Shown piece by piece: positions 8,844-18,081 of a DNA stretch of 64,000 nucleotides. Origin of the DNA: Phycisphaerales bacterium (lineage in GTDB: Bacteria; Planctomycetota; Phycisphaerae; Phycisphaerales; UBA1924); assembly GCA_027019265.1 (NCBI GenBank), contig JALUWX010000098.1:62001-126000 (forward strand), in the 5' to 3' direction. The stretch's first letter is position 1, and every line of letters starts with the position of its first letter. The position numbers were made by a program, and so were the translations under genes. The notes below the pieces were generated by a model. That model was not told the origin of the DNA. It made no database searches and was given only the letters and a program-made list of their open reading frames with translations.

Positions 8844-9395
8844 TCAGAGATCACCCGAACGACGCGCGTTCGAGTACCGCTCCAGCGCGTGCTCGATGAT
8901 CTCGTGCGCCCGTTCGGCCGGCTGGATCTCATCGACTTCCACGATCTTCCCTTCGAGGTTCTTGTAGTCCTCGAAGAAGCGTTTGAGCATCTTGAAGGTG
9001 TGCTTGGGGAAGTCCTCGATCGTCTTGAGATCCTCGAACTCCGGGTCGTTGATGAGCACGGAGATGATCTTGTGGTCGGGCTGCCCCTCATCGAGCATCG
9101 TCATGACCCCGATCGCACGGGCTTCGCAGATACACAGCGGGGGGACCTTCTCCGTGCAGAACACGAGCACGTCCAACGGGTCGTTGTCCTCGGCGTAGGT
9201 CTGCGGGATGAACCCGTAGTTCGCCGGGTAGTAGACAGCGCTCGAGAGCACACGATCCAGACGGAGCAAGCCCGTCTGCTTGTCGAGCTCGTACTTGTTG
9301 CTCGACCCCTTCGGGATCTCGATGATCGATCGGAAGTGCTTCGGGAGGTCCAGGGACTGGATCCCGGGTCGAACGTCGTGCCATGAGTGGATCAT
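8844..9395 (-). CDS. ppa: Inorganic pyrophosphatase, family I
   Basis: 183 aa cytoplasmic enzyme that hydrolyses pyrophosphate to two phosphates and so drives biosynthesis. Family I landmarks are the [14 protein letters not shown] start, [12 protein letters not shown], and the metal-binding signature DNDPLDVLV. Length matches the family (170-180 aa). thiG follows after 32 bp; since ThiE and other pathway steps release pyrophosphate, the pairing is sensible but may be accidental. Confidence 0.96.
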   Translation of the reverse strand: MIHSWHDVRPGIQSLDLPKHFRSIIEIPKGSSNKYELDKQTGLLRLDRVLSSAVYYPANYGFIPQTYAEDNDPLDVLVFCTEKVPPLCICEARAIGVMTMLDEGQPDHKIISVLINDPEFEDLKTIEDFPKHTFKMLKRFFEDYKNLEGKIVEVDEIQPAERAHEIIEHALERYSNARRSGDL

Positions 9396-9437
9396 GCTTG
9401 AGCGTATCCCTGCGCCCGATCCGGGGCGCGCGAAGAT

Positions 9438-11348
9438 TCACTCACGAGCGGCGATCGGGAACGAAACCATGGACCGATAGCCCTTGGAGTCGTACGCGCG
9501 GACCCCGAAGATCCAGTTGTCCTTGGACTTGTCGATCGTTGCTTCCGTCACATCTCCGACGTCCTTGAAACTCTTCCAGTCCGGGTCCGTCGTGTCTCTC
9601 CACACGATCTCGTACCCGGCGACATCCGAGCTCGACGAGCGATCCCAACGCAGGGTCGTGTCGTTCGACAGTTCCGCGACGAGGATCCGCGTGTTTTCGG
9701 GGGATCGGGGCGCGTTCGCAAGGTGGACGAGGGTCGCAGCGTTGAGCTTCGTCACCCCGGCGAGGTATTCCGGATCGACATAGGTCGCGAGGTCCCCGTA
9801 CTGGACCCCGTCCTCGACGCGCACGTCCTGGTGCTGGTGGTCGTAGTTCTCGTGGACTTCGCAGAACCGGACGGCCGCGAACCCGAGCTCATTGAAGGGG
9901 GTGTGATCACCCCCTCGGAGGTATCGATCCGGACGGAACACGAGCTTGGGCTTGACGGGGAGCTCGCCGTGGAGTTTCCCGATCTGCGCGATGTACCGCG
10001 CGAGCTGACGGGAGGGGGAGTCGGACTCGGATCCGTAGAGCCGGAGTCGGTACAACGCGTTCCGGATCCGCTCGGGGTCCGTTTCGCTCATGAGCTGGAG
10101 GGGGAGCCCCTCGGAAAGAATCCGGACCTGATCTGCAGCCGATCGACCATCGACCCCCTTCGGATCCCCGATGGTGTCGTTATTGAGGACGGCAACCACG
10201 TTCGCATTCTGTGCTTTCAACGCTTGGGCATGGAGCCGAGCACCGAAGAGTCCCTGCTCCTCACCGCTCGTTGCCATCAGCACGATCGTCGTGTCCAGAT
10301 TCTCCGCTGAGAGCACACGAGCGAGCTCGATCAAGGCCGCGACCCCGGACCCATCGTCGTTCGCACCGGGTGCGTCGGATTCCGCGTCCATCGCGCCGCT
10401 CGCGCGGGAATCGAGGTGCGCGAGCACGTAGATGAGTTCGTCCCGTCCCTCGGGATCCGCGCCGGGGATCGTGCACACGACGTTGACGATCTCGACTTCG
10501 CGTGTGATCCGCCGACCATCGGGTTCCACGGTGTGCGAGTCGAAGGACACCACCGGAGCGAGTTCACCCCGCTTCCCAGCGCTCTCGACGGCTCGAGTGA
10601 ACGCGCTGTGGACCCACTCCCGCGCCGCGCCGATCCCCCGATGGGGATCCGTCGTCGTCGAGAGTGTGTGACGGGTCCCGAAGGAAGTCAGCATGTGGAC
10701 ATCGTCAATCAAACGAGCCGCATCGACCCCGGAGATGACACGTTGTGGTTGTTTCATGAGTGCTTTCTGAAAGTACGGGACCGATCCCGGGCTCATCCCG
10801 AGCGCCAATGCATGCTCGATCGCGCTCTCTTGGTTCATCGCCCCGATCGAAACCATATGGAGCCCATAGACCGTTGCGGCACGAGAGCCCGAAGCGCAGT
10901 GAAGCATCATCGGTCCCCCGTTCATCCGAAGCGCTTCGCGGAGCGCCCGCGGCTCCGTTTCGCTCAGGGTCGATCCACGAACAGGGATATGGATGTACTC
11001 GAGCCCGAGCTCCGCGCACAACGCCGCTTCATCGAAGTCGAGCGATTCCATCTCGGAATCCGTACGCATCGAGACGACGACCTTCCCCCCCTTCGCGGCG
11101 AACGCGCGGAGCTGCTCCTCGCTGGGCTGGGGGCCGAAGATCAGTCTCCCGTCGGAGGTGTAGTCCTCGAACTGCTCGTCGGTGTCAACCGTGGGTGCGG
11201 ACCTGGGCACGATCGTTCCCGTTATCGTAAATCTGGGCTTCTTTTCGTTCGAAGTGCCCTGCCCTCCGTCCTGCGCGAATGCCCCCGTGATCCCGCCGAA
11301 CAATCCTGAGAGGATCGCGATTGACGTCAGTGCCCTGGTCCTGTGCAT
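9438..11348 (-). CDS. Exported fusion: DUF442-like phosphatase domain + M28 zinc aminopeptidase + fibronectin-like tail
   Basis: About 636 aa. The ATG at 11348 has GGAG 8 bp upstream; a signal peptide ends at GAFAQ. Residues about 50-150 resemble the DUF442/Blh phosphatase-like domain: VVSMRTDSEMESLDFDE and the active-site-type HCASGSRAA. Residues about 200-540 are an M28 peptidase with the expected metal-site elements: AHLDS, GANDDGSG, GEEQG, NNDTIGDP and a final ENYDHQHQ histidine. The last 90 residues look like a fibronectin-type sandwich (SSSDVAGYEIVWRDT). It probably acts outside the cytoplasm, trimming peptides. The pairing with a Cys-phosphatase domain is unusual. Confidence 0.82.
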   Translation of the reverse strand: MHRTRALTSIAILSGLFGGITGAFAQDGGQGTSNEKKPRFTITGTIVPRSAPTVDTDEQFEDYTSDGRLIFGPQPSEEQLRAFAAKGGKVVVSMRTDSEMESLDFDEAALCAELGLEYIHIPVRGSTLSETEPRALREALRMNGGPMMLHCASGSRAATVYGLHMVSIGAMNQESAIEHALALGMSPGSVPYFQKALMKQPQRVISGVDAARLIDDVHMLTSFGTRHTLSTTTDPHRGIGAAREWVHSAFTRAVESAGKRGELAPVVSFDSHTVEPDGRRITREVEIVNVVCTIPGADPEGRDELIYVLAHLDSRASGAMDAESDAPGANDDGSGVAALIELARVLSAENLDTTIVLMATSGEEQGLFGARLHAQALKAQNANVVAVLNNDTIGDPKGVDGRSAADQVRILSEGLPLQLMSETDPERIRNALYRLRLYGSESDSPSRQLARYIAQIGKLHGELPVKPKLVFRPDRYLRGGDHTPFNELGFAAVRFCEVHENYDHQHQDVRVEDGVQYGDLATYVDPEYLAGVTKLNAATLVHLANAPRSPENTRILVAELSNDTTLRWDRSSSSDVAGYEIVWRDTTDPDWKSFKDVGDVTEATIDKSKDNWIFGVRAYDSKGYRSMVSFPIAARE

Positions 11349-11424
11349 GATGTGCTCCATGTGCGAGTGTATGGAGATCCCCCGAGCCGGGCCGGAATAT
11401 GGCCGTGTGGTCTAGGATCGAAGC

Positions 11425-12318
11425 ATGAGTACCAACGAACACCCCGGCGCTCGATTGCGAGCATTGATGCAACACGACACGGTGATGGCCCCCGGCGCGT
11501 TCAATGCGCTCGTCGCGCGGGCCGTCGCGCAAGCGGGGTTCGGCGCGTGCTACGTCTCCGGGGGCGCGATCTCCGTTGGCGCGGGAGTCCCGGATGTCGG
11601 GCTTCTGACGCTCGATTTCTTCGCTTCGATCGTCCGTCAGGTCGCGCAGGGATCCGGGCTCCCCGTCATCGCTGATGCCGACACCGGGTTCGGGGAAGAG
11701 GAGATGGTCCGGAGGACCGTGATCGAGTACAACCACGCCGGGGGCGCGGGGCTCCATATCGAGGACCAGGTCTTCCCGAAGCGCTGCGGACATCTCGATG
11801 GCAAATCGCTTCAATCCGTCGATCAGATGGTCTCACGCGTTCAGTGGGCTCGAAAAGCGAGCGAGGACTGCTCGAGCGGCGACTTCCTCATCTGCGCTCG
11901 AACCGATGCGAAGGGGGTCGAGGGTTTCGACAGCGCGATCGAGCGTGCGAAGGCCTATGTCAACGCCGGCGCGCACATGATCTTTCCCGAAGGGCTCACA
12001 AGCGAGGACGAGTTCGAACGCTTCGCCGGCGCGATGGACGAGCTCGGGGACAAGCGCCCCTTCATGCTCGCGAACATGACCGAGTTTGGGAAGACCCCGA
12101 TGATCGGGATCGATCGGTTCAAGACGCTCGGGTACAACATCGTCATCTACCCCGTCTCGACCATGCGCCTCGCGATGGGCGCGATCACCCGGGCGCTCAG
12201 CGAACTCAAGTCCGAGGGGACCCTCGAAGGGCAACTCGGGAACATGCAGACCCGTGACGAACTCTACGATCTTGTTGAGTACACCCCGGGTACCCCGTGG
12301 GAGTTCCCGGCTCATTGA
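11425..12318 (+). CDS. prpB: Methylisocitrate lyase-type enzyme (isocitrate lyase/PEP mutase superfamily)
   Basis: 297 aa. The superfamily signature is explicit: IADADTGFGE, then EDQVFPKRCGH with catalytic Cys121 and GKSLQSVDQM; ARTDAKGVEGFDSAIERAK follows. KRCGH with this spacing is characteristic of 2-methylisocitrate lyases, which cleave methylisocitrate to succinate and pyruvate at the end of the methylcitrate cycle. A PrpC/GltA-type citrate synthase lies about 1.3 kb away (13597-14751), supporting propionate catabolism. Other lyases of the superfamily (for example oxaloacetate decarboxylase-like) cannot be fully excluded. Confidence 0.82.
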   Translation: MSTNEHPGARLRALMQHDTVMAPGAFNALVARAVAQAGFGACYVSGGAISVGAGVPDVGLLTLDFFASIVRQVAQGSGLPVIADADTGFGEEEMVRRTVIEYNHAGGAGLHIEDQVFPKRCGHLDGKSLQSVDQMVSRVQWARKASEDCSSGDFLICARTDAKGVEGFDSAIERAKAYVNAGAHMIFPEGLTSEDEFERFAGAMDELGDKRPFMLANMTEFGKTPMIGIDRFKTLGYNIVIYPVSTMRLAMGAITRALSELKSEGTLEGQLGNMQTRDELYDLVEYTPGTPWEFPAH

Positions 12319-12346
12319 GTCGATTGGCTTGAAACTTGAGGACGGG

Positions 12347-12691
12347 TTACGCGTCGTTGACGTCTTCGTCTACGGAGTCGTCGTCCGACCCGGCCGCGAG
12401 GAGCGGGGTCTGCTCACCCGAACGGTACGGGAAGTTGATCGTCCCACACTTGGTGCAGGTGATCCCGTAGGTCCCGGCGGGCATTTTCGCGATACTCGCT
12501 CCGCACCCGGCGCATGTCACGGCGCTGAGCTTGGCCGTCATCGAGTTGACCACCGCGGCCGCCGCCACGATCGCCACCCCAACCGCGGGGAGCACCGGCA
12601 CAGACAGCATGCCCACAACGCCGATGACCCCGATCGTCAACGCGACGAGCACGGCAAACACACGGAGTCTGAGTTTCGCGAGCCAGGGCAT
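12347..12691 (-). CDS. Small membrane protein with C-terminal zinc ribbon (about 114 aa)
   Basis: The ATG at 12691 is favoured by GGAGG 5 bp upstream; GTG at 12727 would give 126 aa. Two adjacent hydrophobic segments (LRVFAVLVALTIGVIGVVGM and VPVLPAVGVAIVAAAAVV) are followed by a zinc ribbon (CAGCGASI...CTKCGTINFP) and an acidic tail (SDDDSVDEDVNDA). Ribbon and membrane parts are in reverse order compared with the proteins at 4.4-7.9 kb. Function unknown. Confidence 0.65.
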   Translation of the reverse strand: MPWLAKLRLRVFAVLVALTIGVIGVVGMLSVPVLPAVGVAIVAAAAVVNSMTAKLSAVTCAGCGASIAKMPAGTYGITCTKCGTINFPYRSGEQTPLLAAGSDDDSVDEDVNDA

Positions 12692-12829
12692 AACGGCCTC
12701 CATACCGACAGAAACAGGGATCCTCACGATCCTATTCCATTCTATCGTCTATCCGACCCGCTCGGCATTCAGGATCCGACTTCCGGACACACATTTCACA
12801 ATGGCCCCCGCGCGTCCCCAGCCTGTGAG

Positions 12830-13495
12830 TCAGATCGGACGGTACAAGTCGATGATCTCACGGAGCTTGTCCGGATCGCGCAGGTGGTTGACCTGGATCT
12901 CAACCCCGTCCTGTCCCGACGAAGAGATCCCGATCCGCCCCACCCCGAACACCCGCTGCAGGAAGGTTTGATCGACCTGGATGTTCCGGATGTTGTCATG
13001 GACGACTTCCGAGGTTGCTCGGGAGAAGAACCCACGATGCATGATGGTCCGCTTCGTCGTGACCTCAAAGGCCGCCCCGAGCCGATCCACCCACCACCAT
13101 CCGATCATGACGATGGATCCCACGATCATGGGGAGGAAGAGCAGGTGGTACCACGGGGTGTGGTCCCCGATCTCGACCCACAGCGCCCCCACGATCCCCG
13201 CAACGAGCTGAAGCACCATGAAGGAGAACCGGATCGGTCGAGATCGGAACCAGCATCGACGGACTTTGAGCACGCGCTGCTCGGGTCCGAAGTCGGCCGG
13301 GTATCCCGCTTTCGCCGCTCGGTCGATCACCTTGGAGTCCACGTCAGGATCCGAGTCATCGATCGCCGGCGCAGAACCATCCGGTTTCGGGACCCGGTTG
13401 ATATCGCCGCAGTTGAGGCACTCGTGCTTGGTCCCGGCGAACTCGTCGTCGAGTTCGATCTCCATGTCGCAACGATCGCACGTGAACCTGATCAT
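12830..13495 (-). CDS. Zinc-ribbon + bacterial PH (bPH2/DUF304-like) membrane protein
   Basis: 221 aa. The N-terminus is a zinc ribbon of CDRCDMEIELDDEFAGTKHE type closed by CLNCGD. After a linker come two transmembrane helices (FSFMVLQLVAGIVGALWVEI and WYHLLFLPMIVGSIVMIGWW), then the bPH2 domain: FEVTTKRTIMHRGFFSRATSEV, DNIRNIQVDQTFLQRVFGVG and GVEIQVNHLRDPDKL. bPH2 proteins (YdbS/YdbT-like) are membrane proteins of poorly defined role. A terminator belonging to the citrate synthase gene lies just upstream, so this gene has its own promoter. Confidence 0.8.
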   Translation of the reverse strand: MIRFTCDRCDMEIELDDEFAGTKHECLNCGDINRVPKPDGSAPAIDDSDPDVDSKVIDRAAKAGYPADFGPEQRVLKVRRCWFRSRPIRFSFMVLQLVAGIVGALWVEIGDHTPWYHLLFLPMIVGSIVMIGWWWVDRLGAAFEVTTKRTIMHRGFFSRATSEVVHDNIRNIQVDQTFLQRVFGVGRIGISSSGQDGVEIQVNHLRDPDKLREIIDLYRPI

Positions 13496-13533
13496 ATCGA
13501 GACCCCTCCAGTCGTGTGTGGATCATCATACTT

Positions 13534-13562
13534 GAGAAAACGCCCGCGCATCGCACGGGCGT
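13534..13562 (-). terminator. Rho-independent terminator after citrate synthase
   Basis: Read on the minus strand: a 7-bp stem ACGCCCG / CGGGCGT with a 9-nt loop followed by TTTTCTC. It lies 35 bp after the citrate synthase stop codon. Confidence 0.75.
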
Positions 13563-13596
13563 CTCATGGGTTCTTCGGATCCCGACAGACAGGATT

Positions 13597-14751
13597 TCAG
13601 TCGTTCCAGTTCCGCGTCGCCGGACCGACATAGGCCGCCCGAGGACGGATGAGCCGGTTGTTCGCGTGCTGCTCCATGATGTGGGCGCACCAACCCGTGA
13701 TGCGCGAAGCCACGAAGATCGGGGTGTACTGGGGGACGGGGATCCCCATCGTGTAGTACGTCATGCCGCACGGGAAATCGACGTTCGGGAAGATGTTCTT
13801 CTCCGTCTCCATGATGCGCTGCACCTCTTCACCCAGATCGAAGAGCTTGACAAACTCCTCCCCACGCGCTTCCGCGGCCTTCCGCCCCAGCCCGTGAAGG
13901 ATCGGAGCCCGATGGTCCCCGTTCTTGTACACACGGTGCCCGAACCCCATCAGCTTGCGCTTGTCAGCGAACGCCTTCTCCATCCACGCGTGGATCTTGG
14001 CATTGTCGTTCTCGTGACCGATGTCCGCGCGGATCTCCGCGAGCATCTCCATCGCCGCTTCGTTCGCGCCCCCGTGGAGCGGCCCCTTAAGCGCGGCGAT
14101 CGCGCCCGTCACCGCGCCGTGCAAATCACTCAGCGTCCCCGCGATCACGCGCGACGTGAATGTCGATGCGTTGTAATCATGCTCCGCGTACAGCACGAGC
14201 GAGACGTCCATGACCTTCACCGCTTCGTCGCTGGGTTTCTCACCCGTCATCATCCACAGCAGGTTCGCCGCGTGGGAGAGCGAGGAGTCGGGCTCGATGA
14301 AGTCGCGCGCATCGATCGCGTTCTGCATGTGTCCGATGATCGTGGGGATCTTCGCGAGCAAACGCTTCGATTTGCGGAGATTCGCTTCGGGGGAGTTGTC
14401 CTGACAATCCGGATCGAGGTGCGCGAGCATCGACACACCCGTCCGGAGCAGATCCATCGGGACCGCGCTGTGATGATGGACCAGATCGCCCGAGGTCTTC
14501 AGGAACGACCTGACCGAATCGGGGATCGAACGTTCCGATTTCAGCTCGTTCTCGAACGATTCCAGTTCCGATGCGCTGGGTTTGCGACCCACGAGCAGGA
14601 GGTACGCAACCTCCTCGAACGAAGCATTCTCAGCGAGATCCGCGATCTCGTAGCCACGGTAGATCAGGGCCGACTGTTCGACATTGCAGATCTCCGTCTC
14701 GCCGGCGATCACGCCTTCGAGCCCTTTTGCGTGGGTGGGTGCGCTGGTCAT
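13597..14751 (-). CDS. Citrate synthase / 2-methylcitrate synthase
   Basis: 384 aa, the short, type I-like architecture shared by many bacterial citrate and methylcitrate synthases. Catalytic elements are present: AEHDYNASTF (His), LKGPLHGGANE (His), GFGHRVYK (substrate His/Arg) and NVDFPCGMTYY (Asp). The C-terminal QHANNRLIRPRAAYVGP binds substrate carboxylates. It condenses acetyl-CoA or propionyl-CoA with oxaloacetate. Sequence alone does not separate GltA from PrpC, but the nearby methylisocitrate lyase-type gene makes a methylcitrate role, or a dual role, plausible. Own terminator downstream. Confidence 0.93.
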   Translation of the reverse strand: MTSAPTHAKGLEGVIAGETEICNVEQSALIYRGYEIADLAENASFEEVAYLLLVGRKPSASELESFENELKSERSIPDSVRSFLKTSGDLVHHHSAVPMDLLRTGVSMLAHLDPDCQDNSPEANLRKSKRLLAKIPTIIGHMQNAIDARDFIEPDSSLSHAANLLWMMTGEKPSDEAVKVMDVSLVLYAEHDYNASTFTSRVIAGTLSDLHGAVTGAIAALKGPLHGGANEAAMEMLAEIRADIGHENDNAKIHAWMEKAFADKRKLMGFGHRVYKNGDHRAPILHGLGRKAAEARGEEFVKLFDLGEEVQRIMETEKNIFPNVDFPCGMTYYTMGIPVPQYTPIFVASRITGWCAHIMEQHANNRLIRPRAAYVGPATRNWND

Positions 14752-14805
14752 GGTGTACTCCGTTCGTCTAAGGGGAAGGGGTCCTGGGTGGAGGGAAGTC
14801 TAGGC

Positions 14806-14839
14806 AAAAAACACGCCCCGCTCGTCGGAGCGGGGCGTG
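14806..14839 (-). terminator. Rho-independent terminator after trigger factor
   Basis: On the minus strand: a perfect 12-bp stem (CACGCCCCGCTC / GAGCGGGGCGTG, 4-nt loop) followed by a run of six T. It starts 25 bp past the trigger-factor stop. Confidence 0.93.
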
Positions 14840-14864
14840 CAGAAAGCTCGATTCAGTAGGATTC

Positions 14865-16211
14865 TCAACCCTTGGCGGACATCTTCTCGTTGAACTCGTC
14901 GGCGCTGACTTCCGTCACCTTGGCGTTCTCGAGAATCTTGTCGATCGTCTTGTGCTCGCGCACCTGCTGGAGGAGCATCTGCGCCTGACCCGACTGGATC
15001 AGTTCCTGCTGGAGTTGCTCCGGACGCTTGCCCTGCTGACGCGCCATCGCGACGATCAGGTTGTTGACCTCCTGCTCCTCGATCTGGACGCCGAGCTGGT
15101 CGGCGGCCTTGTTGACGATGAAGAACTGCTTGAGTTCCGCCGTCGCACGCTCCGAGGACTGCGAACGGAGTTCCGCCATCCGCTTCTCGATCTCGACCTG
15201 ATCGACCCCACGGTACATCATCTCCATCCGCGCACGCTGGAGGGTCCGCGCCGCTTGCTGGGCCGTCAGACCCTGGGGGAGATCGAACTCCACCGAGTCG
15301 GCGAGGTTCTTGACGACCTGGGCACGCATGACGCTCTTCTGCTGCGCCTGGGCACGCTCATCGAGACGCGCCGTGACCATCTCTCGGAGCTGGTCTTCGG
15401 ACGCGAGGCCGTACTTCGCGATGACGTCGGCCATCGGCGCGGGGACGATCTCGTAGATCTTCTGGACCTCGAAGTTGACCGTCAGATCCTTCCCACGGAT
15501 CGCTTCGACCTCGTGGTTCTCAGGGCCCTTGGTCTTCACCTCGACGGAATCGCCTTCCTTCGGGGTCCCGAGCTGCTTCGCGAGATCCTGGACGATGACC
15601 CCGAGGATCATCCCTTCGTCTGTCCCCTCGGGAACCTGGATGACGGCGCCATCGATGTTGTAATGCTCGGTCCCATCGGAATCAACCATGACACCCTTCC
15701 CCGTCAGGTAGTGACCGGGCTTGGAAGCGTCCTGCTCTTCGAGGTCGCCCTCGTTGATCGCGATCTTCTTAATCTCCTCATCGACGAGCCCCTCGGGGAG
15801 CGACGCGTCGGGCTTGAGGATCTCGATCCCTTCCAGATCGGGGAGGTCGAACTCCGGCATGACCTCAACTTCGACCTCGATGTTCACGGGCTTCCCGACT
15901 TCGACCTCGATGTCCTCGAAGACCTCGTCCGGGGGGGTCCCGATGACCTTGAGGGCGTTGGACTCAACCGCGTCCTGGTAAGCCGTCGAGACGAGCGATT
16001 GACGGGTCTGGGTCTTGATGTAATCGCCGAATCGTTTCTCGATCAGACGACGCGGGGCGCGACCGCGGCGGAACCCGGGGAGCTGCGCCTCGTGCGAGAT
16101 CGTCTCGATCGCGGATTCCATCGACTCGGAAACTTTCTCCGCCGGGACCTCGATCGAAATCCGCTTGCGGCAAGGGCCCGCGTCCTCGATTTTGACTGTG
16201 TTGGAAGCCAT
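14865..16211 (-). CDS. tig: Trigger factor (ribosome-associated chaperone/peptidyl-prolyl isomerase)
   Basis: 448 aa from the ATG at 16211, with AGAAGG about 8 bp upstream; reading further upstream is only open frame. The N-terminal ribosome-binding domain shows the signature GFRRGRAPRRLIEKRFG (residues about 48-64; the family motif is G-F-R-x-G-x-x-P). The middle FKBP-like domain follows (GVMVDSDGTEHYNIDGA to about residue 240), then the long helical C-terminal chaperone arms. It binds nascent chains at the ribosome exit. Length fits the family (430-450 aa). Confidence 0.93.
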   Translation of the reverse strand: MASNTVKIEDAGPCRKRISIEVPAEKVSESMESAIETISHEAQLPGFRRGRAPRRLIEKRFGDYIKTQTRQSLVSTAYQDAVESNALKVIGTPPDEVFEDIEVEVGKPVNIEVEVEVMPEFDLPDLEGIEILKPDASLPEGLVDEEIKKIAINEGDLEEQDASKPGHYLTGKGVMVDSDGTEHYNIDGAVIQVPEGTDEGMILGVIVQDLAKQLGTPKEGDSVEVKTKGPENHEVEAIRGKDLTVNFEVQKIYEIVPAPMADVIAKYGLASEDQLREMVTARLDERAQAQQKSVMRAQVVKNLADSVEFDLPQGLTAQQAARTLQRARMEMMYRGVDQVEIEKRMAELRSQSSERATAELKQFFIVNKAADQLGVQIEEQEVNNLIVAMARQQGKRPEQLQQELIQSGQAQMLLQQVREHKTIDKILENAKVTEVSADEFNEKMSAKG

Positions 16212-16409
16212 GGTATCTGTGCCTTCTGGCGCGCTGATGGCGCCTCCGAAACGCGTGCGGGGCTGCTGTCGATCCGCCAGCGCACGCCTGCGACCCGGAC
16301 CGACCCTGACGGACAATCCATCAGGACGAGAAGCATAGGCATCGACCCCCGATTCCCGCGCCTCAAGCCGTATCGGAGGGGAATCTGGGCATAGCATCCC
16401 ATCCACCCA

Positions 16410-16493
16410 GCCGGAGTGGCGGAATTGGTAGACGCGGCGGATTCAAAATCCGCTGTCCGAAAGGGCTTGGGGGTTCGAGTCCCCCCTCCGGCA
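16410..16493 (+). tRNA. tRNA-Leu (anticodon CAA)
   Basis: 84 nt class II tRNA. The acceptor stem is GCCGGAG / CTCCGGC with discriminator A. The anticodon stem GCGGA / TCCGC encloses the loop TTCAAAA with anticodon CAA, reading UUG. There is a long variable arm and a canonical T arm (GGGGGTTCGAGTCCCCC). CCA is not encoded. Confidence 0.97.
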
Positions 16494-16534
16494 TTCACAC
16501 CCAAACCCGAACCTCCAAACGAGGGAGAGCAGAT

Positions 16535-16858
16535 ATGTCCGAACAACAACCCCAAGGTCAGCAGCAGGTTCAGCTCCGGATCGACGAATCCAAGATGAAC
16601 ACCACCTACGCGAACACCATCCGGACCTCGACCACCAACGACGAACTCGTCATGGACTTTGGGCTCAACCTCCCCATGCAGCACCCGGGTCAGCAGCCCA
16701 TGATCGTCTTCAACGTGGGCTCGCGCGTCGTCATGAACTGGGCCGCCGCCAAGCGCCTCGCGATGACCGTCGGCGGGGCCGTCCGTCAGTACGAAGACCG
16801 CTTCGGTGAGATCGAGGTCCAGGGCTCCAATCCCCAGACCCCCCCGGCGAACAACTGA
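16535..16858 (+). CDS. DUF3467 family protein (107 aa)
   Basis: GGGAG ribosome site shortly before the ATG at 16535. The core NTTYANTIRTSTTNDELVMDFG and the ending AMTVGGAVRQYEDRFGEIE match the DUF3467 pattern: a small soluble protein of unknown role common in planctomycetes and other bacteria. The N-terminus is Gln-rich (QQPQGQQQVQ). It follows the tRNA gene directly and precedes the moxR operon by 178 bp. Confidence 0.82.
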   Translation: MSEQQPQGQQQVQLRIDESKMNTTYANTIRTSTTNDELVMDFGLNLPMQHPGQQPMIVFNVGSRVVMNWAAAKRLAMTVGGAVRQYEDRFGEIEVQGSNPQTPPANN

Positions 16859-17036
16859 TCGAGGACCACGGGACGCCCCAATCCTCCAATTTCTCGATAA
16901 ATCCATGACTGGACCCGTGAACCCGCGCGTCCCGATGATGTAGAACAAGAATCGCCGGCGCTCAGGAGTGTCGCGCGGCTTGTGCTGCGCGTCGATCACC
17001 CCTCCGCGCCGAGAACCCCTATCCCGGAGATCCGCT

Positions 17037-18056
17037 GTGACCACGACAAGCGAGACGCAACCGCTAAGCGACGAGCAGGTCCTGACACACGCAGAGCCCA
17101 TCAACCGGCTCGTCGATGCCGTCGGGACCATCGTCGTCGGCCAGGAGCACATGGTCCGATCCCTCGTGATCGGGCTCCTCACAGGAGGGCACGTCCTCCT
17201 CGAAGGTGTCCCGGGACTCGCAAAGACCCTCACCGTCACCACCCTCGCGCAAGCACTCCACGCACGGTTCGCGCGGATCCAGTTCACCCCCGACCTCCTC
17301 CCGGCGGACCTCATCGGGACCCAGATCTACAGCCCCAAGGACGGAACGTTCAGCGCCAGGAAAGGCCCGATCTTCGCGAACATCGTGCTGGCCGACGAGA
17401 TCAACCGCGCCCCGGCGAAGGTCCAGTCCGCGCTCCTCGAAGCGATGCAGGAGAAGCACGCGACCATCGGAGATGCGACCTACGACCTCGTCAACGCCGG
17501 CGAGCCCTTCCTCGTCCTCGCAACCCAAAACCCGATCGAGCAGGAAGGGACCTACCCCCTCCCCGAAGCCCAGGTGGATCGGTTCATGCTCAAGCTCAAA
17601 ATCGGGTACCCGACGAGCGAGCAGGAGCGATCGATCATCGATCGGATGATCTCGACGGAGCACACCCCCGGACTCGATCCGATCCTGAACCTCGAACAGA
17701 TCAGCACCGCGCGTTCGATCGTTGATCAGATCGTGATCGATGATCGGATCAAGGACTACATCGTCTCGATCGTCAGCGCCACGCGCGACCCCGGAGCAGT
17801 CAGTGCCAACTGGACCCTCGACCTCCCCCGACTGATCGAGTTCGGCGCCTCCCCCAGGGCTTCGCTCGCGCTCGCGCGAGCAGCACGCGCCAACGCGTTC
17901 CTCTCCGGACGCGGCTACGTCACCCCGAGCGACATCAAGCGGATCGGGATGGACGTGCTCCGTCACCGGGTGCTCATCAGCTACGAAGCGGAAGCAGAAG
18001 GGATCACGAGCGAGGACATCGTGCGTGAGATCTTCGACCGGATCGCGATCCCCTGA
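17037..18056 (+). CDS. moxR: MoxR family AAA+ ATPase
   Basis: 339 aa. GTG at 17037 chosen because GGAGA lies 6 bp upstream. Walker A is GVPGLAKT, Walker B is IVLADEINRAP, followed by the sensor I region (LATQNPIEQEGTYPLPEAQ) and the C-terminal AAA lid. MoxR ATPases are chaperone-like and typically act with VWA-domain proteins to mature or insert metal-containing or envelope complexes. Here it heads an eight-gene series with DUF58 and Bat proteins, the classic aerotolerance-operon order. Confidence 0.93.
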   Translation: MTTTSETQPLSDEQVLTHAEPINRLVDAVGTIVVGQEHMVRSLVIGLLTGGHVLLEGVPGLAKTLTVTTLAQALHARFARIQFTPDLLPADLIGTQIYSPKDGTFSARKGPIFANIVLADEINRAPAKVQSALLEAMQEKHATIGDATYDLVNAGEPFLVLATQNPIEQEGTYPLPEAQVDRFMLKLKIGYPTSEQERSIIDRMISTEHTPGLDPILNLEQISTARSIVDQIVIDDRIKDYIVSIVSATRDPGAVSANWTLDLPRLIEFGASPRASLALARAARANAFLSGRGYVTPSDIKRIGMDVLRHRVLISYEAEAEGITSEDIVREIFDRIAIP

Positions 18057-18081
18057 ACGAATCGACGGAGCGACGCGCCCC

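Noticed and set aside
12254-16394. Long open frames (447-480 codons) opposite citrate synthase, trigger factor and the bPH2 protein
   Set aside because: They mirror real genes in GC-rich DNA, lack family motifs, and are Arg/His-rich shadows of well supported coding strands.
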